From positions 867,001 through 931,000 of the forward strand of contig NC_020291.1 in assembly GCF_000340885.1 (NCBI RefSeq): DNA of 64,000 bases, given 5' to 3'. Below, in pieces: positions 42,569-50,791 of the stretch. The notes under the pieces were generated by a model. That model made no database searches. It was not told where the DNA came from and worked only from the letters and a program-made list of their open reading frames with translations. A program made the translations under genes and the position numbers. Within the stretch, counting starts at the first letter, position 1. Each line of letters starts with the position of its first letter. The stretch is from Clostridium saccharoperbutylacetonicum N1-4(HMT). Lineage in GTDB: Bacteria; Bacillota; Clostridia; Clostridiales; Clostridiaceae.

Positions 42569-42856
42569 ATTATCAATGTGCAATTATCAATTTACAATTA
42601 GTGAAAATAGCTTTGTATTAAATATAATAAATTTCATAATAAAATATATTAAAATTTATTATATTATGGTTTAATTAATATAAAAATAGTAATATGCAGG
42701 TTCTAAAGAGCAATGTTCAATTATCAATTTTCAATTAAGGATGAAGGCTCTATAGGAAAAAGTCAGAAGAAAGAATAGAATTTTTTTGATTGAAATTTAT
42801 AATATTAATTAGAACTATATATTGAAATTGTAAGGGTTTAAGAAAGAGGAGTAAGA
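42569..42856. repeat. Intergenic repeats before sdaAB
   Basis: Contains two runs of the CAATTNTCAATTT family (about 42577-42603 and 42713-42737). No gene or riboswitch is seen; TTAAGAAAGAGGAG precedes the sdaAB ATG. Confidence 0.6.
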
Positions 42857-43534
42857 ATGAAAAAAATTGGAGTTTTTGATATTTTAGGTCCTATTATGAT
42901 AGGACCATCAAGTTCACATACAGCAGGAGCTGCAAGACTTGGGAAAATTGCTAGAAGTATTGCTGGTGAAGATATAATAGAAGTAACATTTTTATTACAT
43001 GGATCATTTGCAAAAACCTATAAAGGCCATGGAACAGACAGGGCATTAATTGCAGGAATTTTAGGAATGGAACCAAGTGATGAGAGACTTAGAAATTCTA
43101 TTGATATAGCAAGAGAAAGAGGAATTAAATTTTTATTTAAAGAAGCTGATTTAGGAGATGTCCACCCTAATACAGTTAAATTTGTTATGAGAACAGTAAA
43201 AGGCAATCACTGTGAGGTTACAGGCTCATCTATTGGTGGAGGAAATATTAAAATTATAGAAGTTAATGATAATGAGGTTGATTTTACAGGAATGTATGAA
43301 ACAATAATTGTGGCCCATAAGGATGCTCCTGGATGCATAAATAGTGTAACAAGGTTACTTTACAGTGAAAATATTAATGTTGCATTTATGAGAGTTTTTA
43401 GACATCAAAAAGGTGAAGAAGCTATGATGATTTGTGAAATGGACAATAAATTAAGTGATGAATTAATTGAAGAGATTAGGAAGATAGAGTTAGTAAATAA
43501 TGTGATCTCAATAAGCCCAGCGGTAATCAGTTAA
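42857..43534 (+). CDS. sdaAB: L-serine dehydratase, iron-sulfur-dependent, beta subunit
   Basis: With the alpha subunit deaminates L-serine to pyruvate and ammonia using an oxygen-sensitive [4Fe-4S] cluster. The 225-residue protein has the SDH beta domain (DILGPIMIGPSSSHTAGAARLG at the start, GSSIGGGNI) and a C-terminal ACT domain (VAHKDAPGCINSVTRLL). It is followed by sdaAA after 137 bases that hold intergenic repeats, so expression as an operon is likely. Confidence 0.95.
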   Translation: MKKIGVFDILGPIMIGPSSSHTAGAARLGKIARSIAGEDIIEVTFLLHGSFAKTYKGHGTDRALIAGILGMEPSDERLRNSIDIARERGIKFLFKEADLGDVHPNTVKFVMRTVKGNHCEVTGSSIGGGNIKIIEVNDNEVDFTGMYETIIVAHKDAPGCINSVTRLLYSENINVAFMRVFRHQKGEEAMMICEMDNKLSDELIEEIRKIELVNNVISISPAVIS

Positions 43535-43587
43535 CAGTTTACAGTTGGGAGCTAGCAGCTTATAGTTTACAATTAGGAGTTATGCCC

Positions 43588-43629
43588 CTATAAAGAGAGC
43601 AGCTATGCTGCAATACGGAACCTAATATA
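43588..43629. repeat. Short hairpin repeat between sdaAB and sdaAA
   Basis: CCTATAAAGAG, a hairpin GCAGC-TAT-GCTGC, then AATACGGAACCTAATAT. The same layout with a different hairpin (GTGC-GAA-GCAC) is present at 63531-63575. Confidence 0.5.
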
Positions 43630-43671
43630 GTTATGAAGTTACAGTTGGAAGAAGAAAGTGAGGAATTTTTT

Positions 43672-44547
43672 ATGATAGCAAGGTCGGGAGTAGAATTATT
43701 AGAGATTTGTGAAAAACATAATATTTCATTGAGCGAATATGCCATAATATGTGAGATGGAAGAAAGTGACGCAAACAGAGAAGAAGTAATAGAAAAGATG
43801 AGAAAAAATTTAAAAGTTATGATGTCAGCAGCAAATGAAGGGATGGAGAAAGAAGTTTATTCGGTTAGCGGTTTAATCGGTGGTGATGGATATAAATTAT
43901 ACAATTATGCTCAAAATGGAAGGACGCTCACTGGTGGTGTGACTACAATGGCAATGGCAATGGCTCTTTCTTCTGCAGAAGTAAATGCATCTATGGGAAA
44001 AATTGTTGCATGTCCTACAGCTGGCTCTTGTGGGATTTTGCCAGCAGTAATTTTAAGTGCAGGAAAGCAACTTAATTTAAATGAGGATGAACTTGTAAAA
44101 GGTCTATTTGCTGCTGCTGCCGTTGGTATGATAATTGGTCAAAATGCAACCTTATCAGGAGCTGAGGGAGGCTGTCAGGCAGAATGTGGTTCAGCTTCTG
44201 CTATGGGAACAGCAGCTGTTGTTGAAATGATGGGAGGAACTCCAAAGATGAGTTTAGATGCATCAGCAATAATTCTTAAAAATGTTTTAGGGCTTGTATG
44301 TGATCCAGTTGCTGGACTTGTTGAAATTCCTTGTGCTAAAAGGAATGCTCAAGGTGCCATAACTGCTCTTTGTACAGTAGATATGGTAATGGCAGGAGTA
44401 GTATCAAAGATTCCTTTTGATGATGCAGTAAGTGCAATGTACAAAGTGGGAAAATGCTTACCAGAAGCTCTTAAAGAAACAGCTTTGGGAGGCGTAGCTG
44501 TAACTAAAGAAGGGTTAAGACTTAAAGAGCAGGTGTTCGGGAAATAG
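43672..44547 (+). CDS. sdaAA: L-serine dehydratase, iron-sulfur-dependent, alpha subunit
   Basis: Catalytic Fe-S subunit, about 291 residues. It has the family motifs GGDGYKLYNYAQ, ACPTAGSCGILPAV and AEGGCQAECGSASAMGTAA, and LVCDPVAGLVEIPC, whose cysteines hold the [4Fe-4S] cluster. I use ATG 43672 with GAGGA upstream; an in-frame ATG at 43633 would add a 13-residue leader that the family lacks and starts in repeat sequence. A partner of sdaAB. Confidence 0.94.
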   Translation: MIARSGVELLEICEKHNISLSEYAIICEMEESDANREEVIEKMRKNLKVMMSAANEGMEKEVYSVSGLIGGDGYKLYNYAQNGRTLTGGVTTMAMAMALSSAEVNASMGKIVACPTAGSCGILPAVILSAGKQLNLNEDELVKGLFAAAAVGMIIGQNATLSGAEGGCQAECGSASAMGTAAVVEMMGGTPKMSLDASAIILKNVLGLVCDPVAGLVEIPCAKRNAQGAITALCTVDMVMAGVVSKIPFDDAVSAMYKVGKCLPEALKETALGGVAVTKEGLRLKEQVFGK

Positions 44548-44768
44548 CACAAAATGATCAATTGTCAATTTTCGATGATAAATTATCAATTATTAACATT
44601 TATGATGAATGAACAATTATCAATATAAGGGTTTAATTGTAAATTAATGATGTAAGTCTAAAAGAGAAATGCCTAGGGCAAAATGTAAAAGTTCAACAGG
44701 AGAAAACAGGAGAAGGCTTAAAGAAAAAAATATGAAATTATAAACTGTTTATGAAGGGAAGAAAAAAT
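44548..44768. repeat. Repeats between sdaAA and the two-component genes
   Basis: CAATTGTCAATT-type units at 44568-44635 and a GCCTAGGGC palindrome near 44671. No terminator for sdaAA can be recognised with confidence. Confidence 0.5.
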
Positions 44769-45458
44769 ATGAATCCATTAACAAAAGGCCAAATTACTAT
44801 TCTTGTAGTAGATGATGAAAAAAGTATAATTGATTTTATTAAAATGGGTTTAGAATCAGAAGGGTATATAGTATATTCTGCTTTTGATGGGAATGAGGCT
44901 ATTAAATTAGCTGAAGAAATAAATCCACATATAGTAATACTAGATATTATGCTGCCTGGAATGGATGGATATGAAGTGTGTTCAAGGCTTAAAAGATTGA
45001 TTAAAACATCAGTTATTATGCTTACAGCTAGAGATGATGTTGATGATAGGGTTAAGGGACTAGATATTGGGGCAGATGATTATATGGCAAAGCCTTTTAG
45101 TTTTAAAGAACTTTTAGCGCGTATTAATGCTAGAATTAGAAATAGCTATCCAGAATTATACGATATTGTACATATAGGTGAATTTTCTATTGATGATGGT
45201 GCACATGAAATTACATATTGTGGGAATACATTAGAATTGCCCCCAACTCAGTATAATTTATTAAGATTTTTACTAATAAATAATGGAATTGCATTAAGTA
45301 AAGCTCTCATACTAGAAAAAGTATGGGGATATGATTTCAATGGAGAGGAAAATATTGTTGAGGTATATATAAGATATCTCCGTGATAAGATTGAAGATAA
45401 TGAGCACAATATTATCAAGACTGTTCGTGGTGTTGGGTATAAAATGGTGGCACAATGA
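44769..45458 (+). CDS. OmpR/PhoB-family response regulator
   Basis: A regulator of about 229 residues: receiver domain (VVDDEKSIIDF, phospho-Asp in HIVILDIMLPGMDGY, Lys in KPFSFKELLAR) and winged-helix output (ILEKVWGYDFNGEENIVEVYIRYLR, RGVGYKM). I use ATG 44769, 6-7 bases after AGGGAAG; ATG 44751 would add six residues. It overlaps the kinase gene by 4 bases. The CTAAG direct repeats with 11-bp period at 47136 and 50617 have the geometry of OmpR/PhoB-type sites, so the flavin/Fe-S genes downstream are its probable targets. Confidence 0.93.
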   Translation: MNPLTKGQITILVVDDEKSIIDFIKMGLESEGYIVYSAFDGNEAIKLAEEINPHIVILDIMLPGMDGYEVCSRLKRLIKTSVIMLTARDDVDDRVKGLDIGADDYMAKPFSFKELLARINARIRNSYPELYDIVHIGEFSIDDGAHEITYCGNTLELPPTQYNLLRFLLINNGIALSKALILEKVWGYDFNGEENIVEVYIRYLRDKIEDNEHNIIKTVRGVGYKMVAQ

Positions 45459-46987
45459 AGAGGTTGAAAAATAAGTTTAAAATAAATAGCTTAAAGTGGC
45501 AATTGTTATTTAGCTTAATGATTATATTAGTTATTTTATTAATTACAATGGGGATTTTTCAATCTATAAGTATGGAAAAGTATCTATGTGAAGATAAGAG
45601 GCAAGTATTACAACAAAGATTTCATAATTTAGATTTTAGTAAGTTATCAAAAGAAGATTTAAATACTATCACAAAAACAGAAGCAATGGAGATTTTAAAT
45701 AGAGTAGCAAGTAAAAATATTAGAGCTTCACTAATTAATAAAAATGGAGAATTAATATACAGCAATTTAGAGGATATAACCAAAAAAGATGATAATGATG
45801 GTGATGAGGATAACAAGGAAATAGATGAAAAATCTTTTAAAAGGTTAAAGGTACCTATGCTTTCCAAAGATGAATATAGTAGTCTTTTGAATAAATCAGG
45901 TAATTTAGAACATGAATATAAAACTTTAAAAGATGAAGATAATAATTATCAAATGGTAGTATGGATAAAGGTTGGTGACCTTTCTTCACCTTCAGGCTTA
46001 ATTCAATTAAGTACTCCAATACAAGATATAAAAGACATATTGCTTAAACAGTTATATGTAGATAGCACTTTGTCAATTTTTATACTAATAATAGGTATAA
46101 TAATGGGAACTGCAATTTTTAATAGAACTTTAAAGCCCCTATACAAAATAACTAATACGGTTGAAGGTATAGAGGTAACGGATCTTCATACAAGGCTTGA
46201 AGAGAAGAATGGCCAATTTGAAATAGATAGATTAGCAAAATCCTTTAATATTATGCTTTCAAGGATAGAAGAATCATTTGAAAAGGAACAACTTATTAAG
46301 GAAAAGATGAGAAGTTTTGTATCAGATGCATCTCATGAACTTCGGACTCCATTGACTTCGATTCATGGATTTGTTGAAGTCTTATTAAGAGGCGCAGCTA
46401 AAAATAAAGATCAATTAGATCTAGCTTTAAATAGTATATTGATGGAAAGTGAAAGGCTAACAAAGTTAGTCAATGACCTTTTAATTTTAACAAAGCTTGA
46501 TAAAAAGCCTGTTGTAGAAATGAAAGAGGAAGATATTAATGGATTGATACAAGAAATTCAACCTCAACTTCAAGTGCTTTGTGAAAATAGGAAACTGCAG
46601 TTTGATTTAAAAGAGGATATATATGCTATTATAAACAAAGATCAAATAAAGCAAGTCATATTCAATTTAACACAAAATGCTGTTCTGCATACAGATAAGA
46701 CTAAAGGGAGTATTACTATAGCTACTGATTTTGGAATATTTGAAAATCAAAGATTTGCAGTATTAAAGATATGTGATAATGGGACAGGAATACCAGAGAA
46801 GGATATTAAAAAAATATATGATAGATTTTTTAGAAGCGAAACTCATAGATCTCGGGAACATGGAGGATATGGGCTTGGACTTTCTATAGTAAAAGCCATA
46901 ATAGATAGTAACAATGGAAAAATAAAGGTAGAAAGTCAGTTGGAGGTTGGAACCACATTTACTGTTTATCTTAAAACAGAAAATTAA
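45455..46987 (+). CDS. Sensor histidine kinase
   Basis: A 510-residue kinase: helix 1 (about residues 16-36), an extracellular domain of about 160 residues with an acidic low-complexity stretch (KKDDNDGDEDNKEID), helix 2 (about 198-220), HAMP, HisKA with the phospho-acceptor His in SDASHELRTPLTS, and an HATPase domain (NLTQNAVLH, DNGTGIP, GYGLGLSIVKAI). It is the partner of the upstream regulator. The signal is unknown; the position before the ApbE and FMN genes suggests redox or electron-acceptor sensing. Confidence 0.93.
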   Translation: MKRLKNKFKINSLKWQLLFSLMIILVILLITMGIFQSISMEKYLCEDKRQVLQQRFHNLDFSKLSKEDLNTITKTEAMEILNRVASKNIRASLINKNGELIYSNLEDITKKDDNDGDEDNKEIDEKSFKRLKVPMLSKDEYSSLLNKSGNLEHEYKTLKDEDNNYQMVVWIKVGDLSSPSGLIQLSTPIQDIKDILLKQLYVDSTLSIFILIIGIIMGTAIFNRTLKPLYKITNTVEGIEVTDLHTRLEEKNGQFEIDRLAKSFNIMLSRIEESFEKEQLIKEKMRSFVSDASHELRTPLTSIHGFVEVLLRGAAKNKDQLDLALNSILMESERLTKLVNDLLILTKLDKKPVVEMKEEDINGLIQEIQPQLQVLCENRKLQFDLKEDIYAIINKDQIKQVIFNLTQNAVLHTDKTKGSITIATDFGIFENQRFAVLKICDNGTGIPEKDIKKIYDRFFRSETHRSREHGGYGLGLSIVKAIIDSNNGKIKVESQLEVGTTFTVYLKTEN

Positions 46988-47048
46988 GTAAAAATATTAG
47001 TTGTAGTTGGTTAAAAAAATATAAGAATCACTTAATAAGTTTTTAAGG

Positions 47049-47089
47049 GAAGGATAATAGTGAAAGAAGACTATTATCCTTCTTTTTTT
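47049..47089 (+). terminator. Terminator of the two-component operon
   Basis: GAAGGATAATAGT (47049-47061) pairs perfectly with ACTATTATCCTTC (47070-47082), followed by seven T residues. Confidence 0.88.
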
Positions 47090-47135
47090 ATACCTTGGTG
47101 TTCAAAAAAACTGTTATGACTTTTCTCAGCAAATT

Positions 47136-47178
47136 CTAAGCTTATGCTAAGGATAAATTAAGAGTTAATTGCTATAAT
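47136..47178 (+). promoter_or_regulatory. Response-regulator-type promoter of apbE
   Basis: CTAAG at 47136, CTAAG at 47147 and TTAAG at 47158: three direct repeats at exact 11-bp steps. TATAAT (47173-47178) follows 10 bases after the last. No -35 box is present, as expected for an activator-dependent promoter. The same arrangement and about 22 bases of upstream sequence recur at 50617-50659. Confidence 0.65.
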
Positions 47179-47213
47179 TTAGCTAGCGAGGAAATTAAGA
47201 GACATAAAGGAGT

Positions 47214-48266
47214 GTGATTATCATAGATATAACAAGCATTTTATTAATAATGTTTTCTGCAGTTATACTATTTATTTTAATTTCTGTATTTATTACTGGA
47301 AAGTATGAAAAACATGAGTATATAAAGAGTAGTTATGCACTTGGAACTTTAATAAATTTAAGAGCAATTGGAAGGAATGCTGAAAAGGCAGTAGATGAAG
47401 TACTTGAAAGATTAAATGATATTGATGATAAAATGTCAGCTTTTAAAGAAGAAAGTGAAATATCCAAAATAACCGTTAGTGCTGGAAACAAAGCTGAAAG
47501 GGTAAGCGATGATACTTATTTTGTCATTAAAAAGGCTTTAGAATATAGCAAAATTTTAGAGGGAACCTTTGATCCTACAATAAGGCCATTGGTTAAGCTT
47601 TGGAGTATAGGAACAAAAGAAGAAAAAATACCGGAAGAGGCTGAAATAAGAACTGCTATGGAGATTGTAAATTATAAGGATGTGGTTTTAGATGAAGATA
47701 AACACTCGATAATGTTAAAGCAAAAGAAGCAGGCTTTGGATGTTGGAGGAATTGCAAAAGGTTTTGCAGCCGATGAAGCTCGTGATATATTTTTAAAACA
47801 TAAAATAAAAAGTGCTTTAATTGATTTAGGAGGAAATATTTTTGCGTTGGGATGCAAGCAAGATAAGACTCCTTGGAAAGTTGGTATTCAAAATCCATTT
47901 AATTCTAGAGGAGATTTTTTAGGAATATTAGATGTTGAAAACAAATCAATTGTTACCTCTGGAAATTATGAAAGATATTTTATGAAAGATGGGAAGAGAT
48001 TTCATCATATAATCGATCCTAAAACTGGATATCCATCAGAAAGCAAAATTATAAGTGCAACTATTATATCTGATAATTCAATAGATGGTGATGGGTTATC
48101 AACAGGTGTTTATATTCTTGGAGTAGATAAAGCTTTAAATATTATAGAAGCAATTAGAGGAGTAGATGCAATACTTGTCACAGAGGATAAAAAGGTTTAT
48201 ATGACCTCAGGTGTTAAAGAAATTTTTATGTTAACAAATGAAGAATTTGCCTTAATACATAAATAA
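47214..48266 (+). CDS. apbE: FAD:protein FMN transferase
   Basis: Attaches FMN from FAD to a Thr or Ser of target proteins outside the membrane. The 350-residue protein has an N-terminal membrane anchor (about residues 7-27), the ApbE core (ALGTLINLRA, DPTIRPLVKLW, ALDVGGIAKGFAAD, IDLGGNIFALG) and the C-terminal HHIIDPKTGYPSES motif. Its targets are surely the FMN repeats of the next genes. The start is uncertain: GTG 47214 is only one base after AGGAG, and an ATG at 47250 has no ribosome site and falls inside the anchor. Confidence 0.92.
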   Translation: MIIIDITSILLIMFSAVILFILISVFITGKYEKHEYIKSSYALGTLINLRAIGRNAEKAVDEVLERLNDIDDKMSAFKEESEISKITVSAGNKAERVSDDTYFVIKKALEYSKILEGTFDPTIRPLVKLWSIGTKEEKIPEEAEIRTAMEIVNYKDVVLDEDKHSIMLKQKKQALDVGGIAKGFAADEARDIFLKHKIKSALIDLGGNIFALGCKQDKTPWKVGIQNPFNSRGDFLGILDVENKSIVTSGNYERYFMKDGKRFHHIIDPKTGYPSESKIISATIISDNSIDGDGLSTGVYILGVDKALNIIEAIRGVDAILVTEDKKVYMTSGVKEIFMLTNEEFALIHK

Positions 48267-48342
48267 ACAGTTAGTTGTTAATAAAATTGATATTTTAAGT
48301 AAAGATTGTGGAAAAAGATAAAGTTAAGAAGGAGAAACAAAG

Positions 48343-49002
48343 ATGGCTAAAAAAATTAAGAAATCTCAGGTTTTAAGGCATATAGTGCAATTAATTATGT
48401 TTTTTGCATTACCAGGTCTTTATGCAATGGCCTTTAATGAAACAAAAACAGTATATAAAATGATTATTGAAGGAAATTTTAATTTTCTTCAAGCGTTTCC
48501 AAGTTTAATTGAATTTGTAGCTGTAATGCTAGTAACAATTTTAATAGGAAGATGGTTCTGTGGATGGATTTGTGCCTTTGGAGCTTATAATGATTTAATA
48601 TATTTTATAGCTAAAAAAGTATTTAAAGGAAAATTTAAAATAGATGAAAAAGCTGACTCTATATTGAAATATGCAAAGTATGTAATATTATTATTTATAA
48701 TAATTGTTTCATGGACCTTTGGAAGCAGTATTTTGGAAAGTACAAGTCCTTGGGATGTTTTTGGGCAGATTACTAATGTATCAACTATAGTGAATAACTT
48801 GCTTATTGGATTAATCCTTTTAGTTTTAATTACAATTGGAGCTGCATTTATAGAAAGATTTTTTTGTAGATATTTATGTCCTTTAGGTGCTGTATTTTCA
48901 ATAATATCTAAAGTTGGAATCATGAAAATTAATAAGCCTAAAGCTGATTGTGGAAAATGTAGAGCATGTACAATGAATTGTTCTATGGGATTACCTTTAT
49001 AA
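48343..49002 (+). pseudogene. Polyferredoxin-like membrane 4Fe-4S protein, N-terminal part of a frameshifted gene
   Basis: 219 residues with four or five membrane helices and NapH/NosR-type motifs (RWFCGWICAFGAYND, ERFFCRYLCPLGAVFS) ending in the first ferredoxin cluster CGKCRACTMNCSMG. Translation stops at 49000-49002. The intact paralog (50792-52366) shows that two bases have been lost after 48993 (GGATTA then AACC in the paralog, CC here), so the second ferredoxin cluster and the FMN repeats are in another frame. It is either a real inactivation or a sequence error. Follows apbE by 76 bases. Confidence 0.8.
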
Positions 49003-49054
49003 AGGCGATTATGCTAAAGGTGGAGATTGCATTAATTGTTTAAAGTGTACAGAA

Positions 49055-50437
49055 GTGTGTCCTAGAAGAAATGCAAATATAAATATTCTCGGTCAAGATG
49101 TAAATCAAAGCTTAGCTGGATCACTAGCAATGGCAACAATGTTAGGTGCATATGGGATTACAAACTTTGGAGTTGATGCACTAACTAAAGCAGGAATTAT
49201 ATCAAATGAAAGTGCTATTTTAAGTGATGCTTCATTGGGATCAGCTTCAGATAATTCATCACAAAAATATAAAGATGGAACATATACAGGAACTGGACAA
49301 GGCTTTGGAGGAGCAACTAAAGTATCTGTAACAATAGTAGATGGGAAAATAACAAACATAGAAACTATATCAAATCAAGATACTCCAGATTATTATAGCA
49401 GAGCTTTTGGAACAATCTCTAATGGGATAATTTCTAATCAAACCCCACAAGTTAACGCAGTATCAGGAGCTACTTACAGTTCTAAGGGAATAATAGAAGC
49501 AGTGAAGGATGCATTGGGTCAAGCTACTGTTTCAGGTTCAGATAGTGCTATTTCTAGTAATGATAATATAATAGCTACAGGGGAAAATGCAGCTCCAAGC
49601 GGAGCAGAGAGTGCAGCCCCAGCTTCAACAAATAATACAAAGACAACAGCTACAGATAATACTTCAAAAACATATAAGGATGGGACATATACAGGAACTG
49701 GACAAGGCTTTGGAGGAGTAACTAAAGTTTCTGTTACTATTGCTAATGGAAAAATAACTAATGTAAAAACTTTATCCAATGAAGATACTCCAGAGTTTTA
49801 TCAAAAGGCTTCAAACAGCATAATGGGAAATGTAATATCAACTCAATCAGCTAATGTAGATACAGTTTCAGGTGCAACTTTTAGTTCAAATGGAATTATA
49901 AATGCAGTTAAAAATGCACTTAGTCAAGCTGGGGGAGCAGTTTCAAGTAGTAATAGTTCAACTGCAAAAGCAAGTCAAGGAAGTACAAGTTCAAGCTCAT
50001 CTTCCAATAATACAGCTAACAGTGAACCGATGACACCTCCACCAGTGGCAAATCAAAATGCTTCAGCACAACCACCAGTTCAAAAAAGTACTTCATCAAA
50101 TTCAACTAGTAGTCAAGGAAGTACGAGTGCTAATGGCAATACTAACACAAGTAAAAATAATAGCACTAGCCAATATAAGGATGGTACATATACAGGAACT
50201 GGATCAGGCTTTGGAGGAACAACTAAAATTTCTGTTACTATTGCAGGTGGAAAAATAACAGGCGTAAAAACTGTATCTAATGAGGATACTTCAAAATATT
50301 ATAATAGAGCTATAGGGACTATAACAAATAGTGTGATTTCAAAGCAATCAGGGAGTGTAGATACAGTTTCAGGAGCTACATATAGCAGCAGAGGAATAAT
50401 TGAGGCTGTTCAAAATGCTTTGAGTCAAGCAAAATAA
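49055..50437 (+). pseudogene. FMN-binding repeat protein, C-terminal part of the frameshifted gene
   Basis: The frame continues the upstream gene after the 2-base loss near 48994: LYKGDYAKGGDCINCLKCTEVCP (second ferredoxin cluster) is read from there, and GTG 49055 is only the first start-like codon. It then encodes three FMN-binding domains of about 80 residues, each YKDGTYTGTGxGFGG...SGAT[YF]SS. The Thr in SGAT is the ApbE flavinylation site. Domains are joined by Ser/Asn/Thr/Pro-rich linkers. The paralog has two such domains. As it stands it lacks the membrane part, so a working product is doubtful. Confidence 0.8.
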
Positions 50438-50616
50438 TCATGTCTTAGTTTTAAAGATATAAAATACATTTGTGTTATGCAGAACCATGAGAAATTTTCT
50501 GTTATACACAAATGTATTTATTTTTTGCCAATATTTATGTTGAGATATTAAATAGTTGTAAATAAGTTTTTCAATTATTTATATACTAAGTGAATGTCTA
50601 ATTTTCTCAGCAAATT
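50438..50616. terminator. Terminator after the FMN-repeat gene
   Basis: AAATACATTTGTGT (50462-50475) pairs perfectly with ACACAAATGTATTT (50506-50519), followed by a T-rich run to 50526. The rest of this stretch holds nothing recognisable until the CTAAG repeats. Confidence 0.82.
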
Positions 50617-50659
50617 CTAAGCTAGCATTAAGGATATGCTAAGACTCATTTGTTACAAT
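50617..50659 (+). promoter_or_regulatory. Response-regulator-type promoter of the second Fe-S/FMN gene
   Basis: CTAAG (50617), TTAAG (50628) and CTAAG (50639) at exact 11-bp steps, then TACAAT (50654-50659) 10 bases later: the same geometry as at 47136-47178. The preceding TTTTCTCAGCAAATT is shared too. A leader of about 130 bases follows, in which I see no structure. Confidence 0.65.
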
Positions 50660-50791
50660 TTAGAAAGTGAAATGATTAAAGCATTTATATAAGCAAATGT
50701 AAAAACAGAAATGGGAATTATTTTGTTCTATAAAATTTAGAAGAATAATTTCATTTTTTATAAAAGATTAGGCTTAAAAGGAGAAAAAGAT

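Noticed and set aside
47136..47162. CTAAG repeats as a possible CRISPR or simple tandem repeat
   Set aside because: Only three 5-base units at 11-bp steps next to a -10 box, reproduced at a second promoter: operator geometry, not an array with spacers.
48990..49002. Programmed frameshifting in the first Fe-S/FMN gene
   Set aside because: No slippery heptamer, downstream pseudoknot or internal Shine-Dalgarno is visible, and the paralog is in one frame; a 2-base deletion explains it better.
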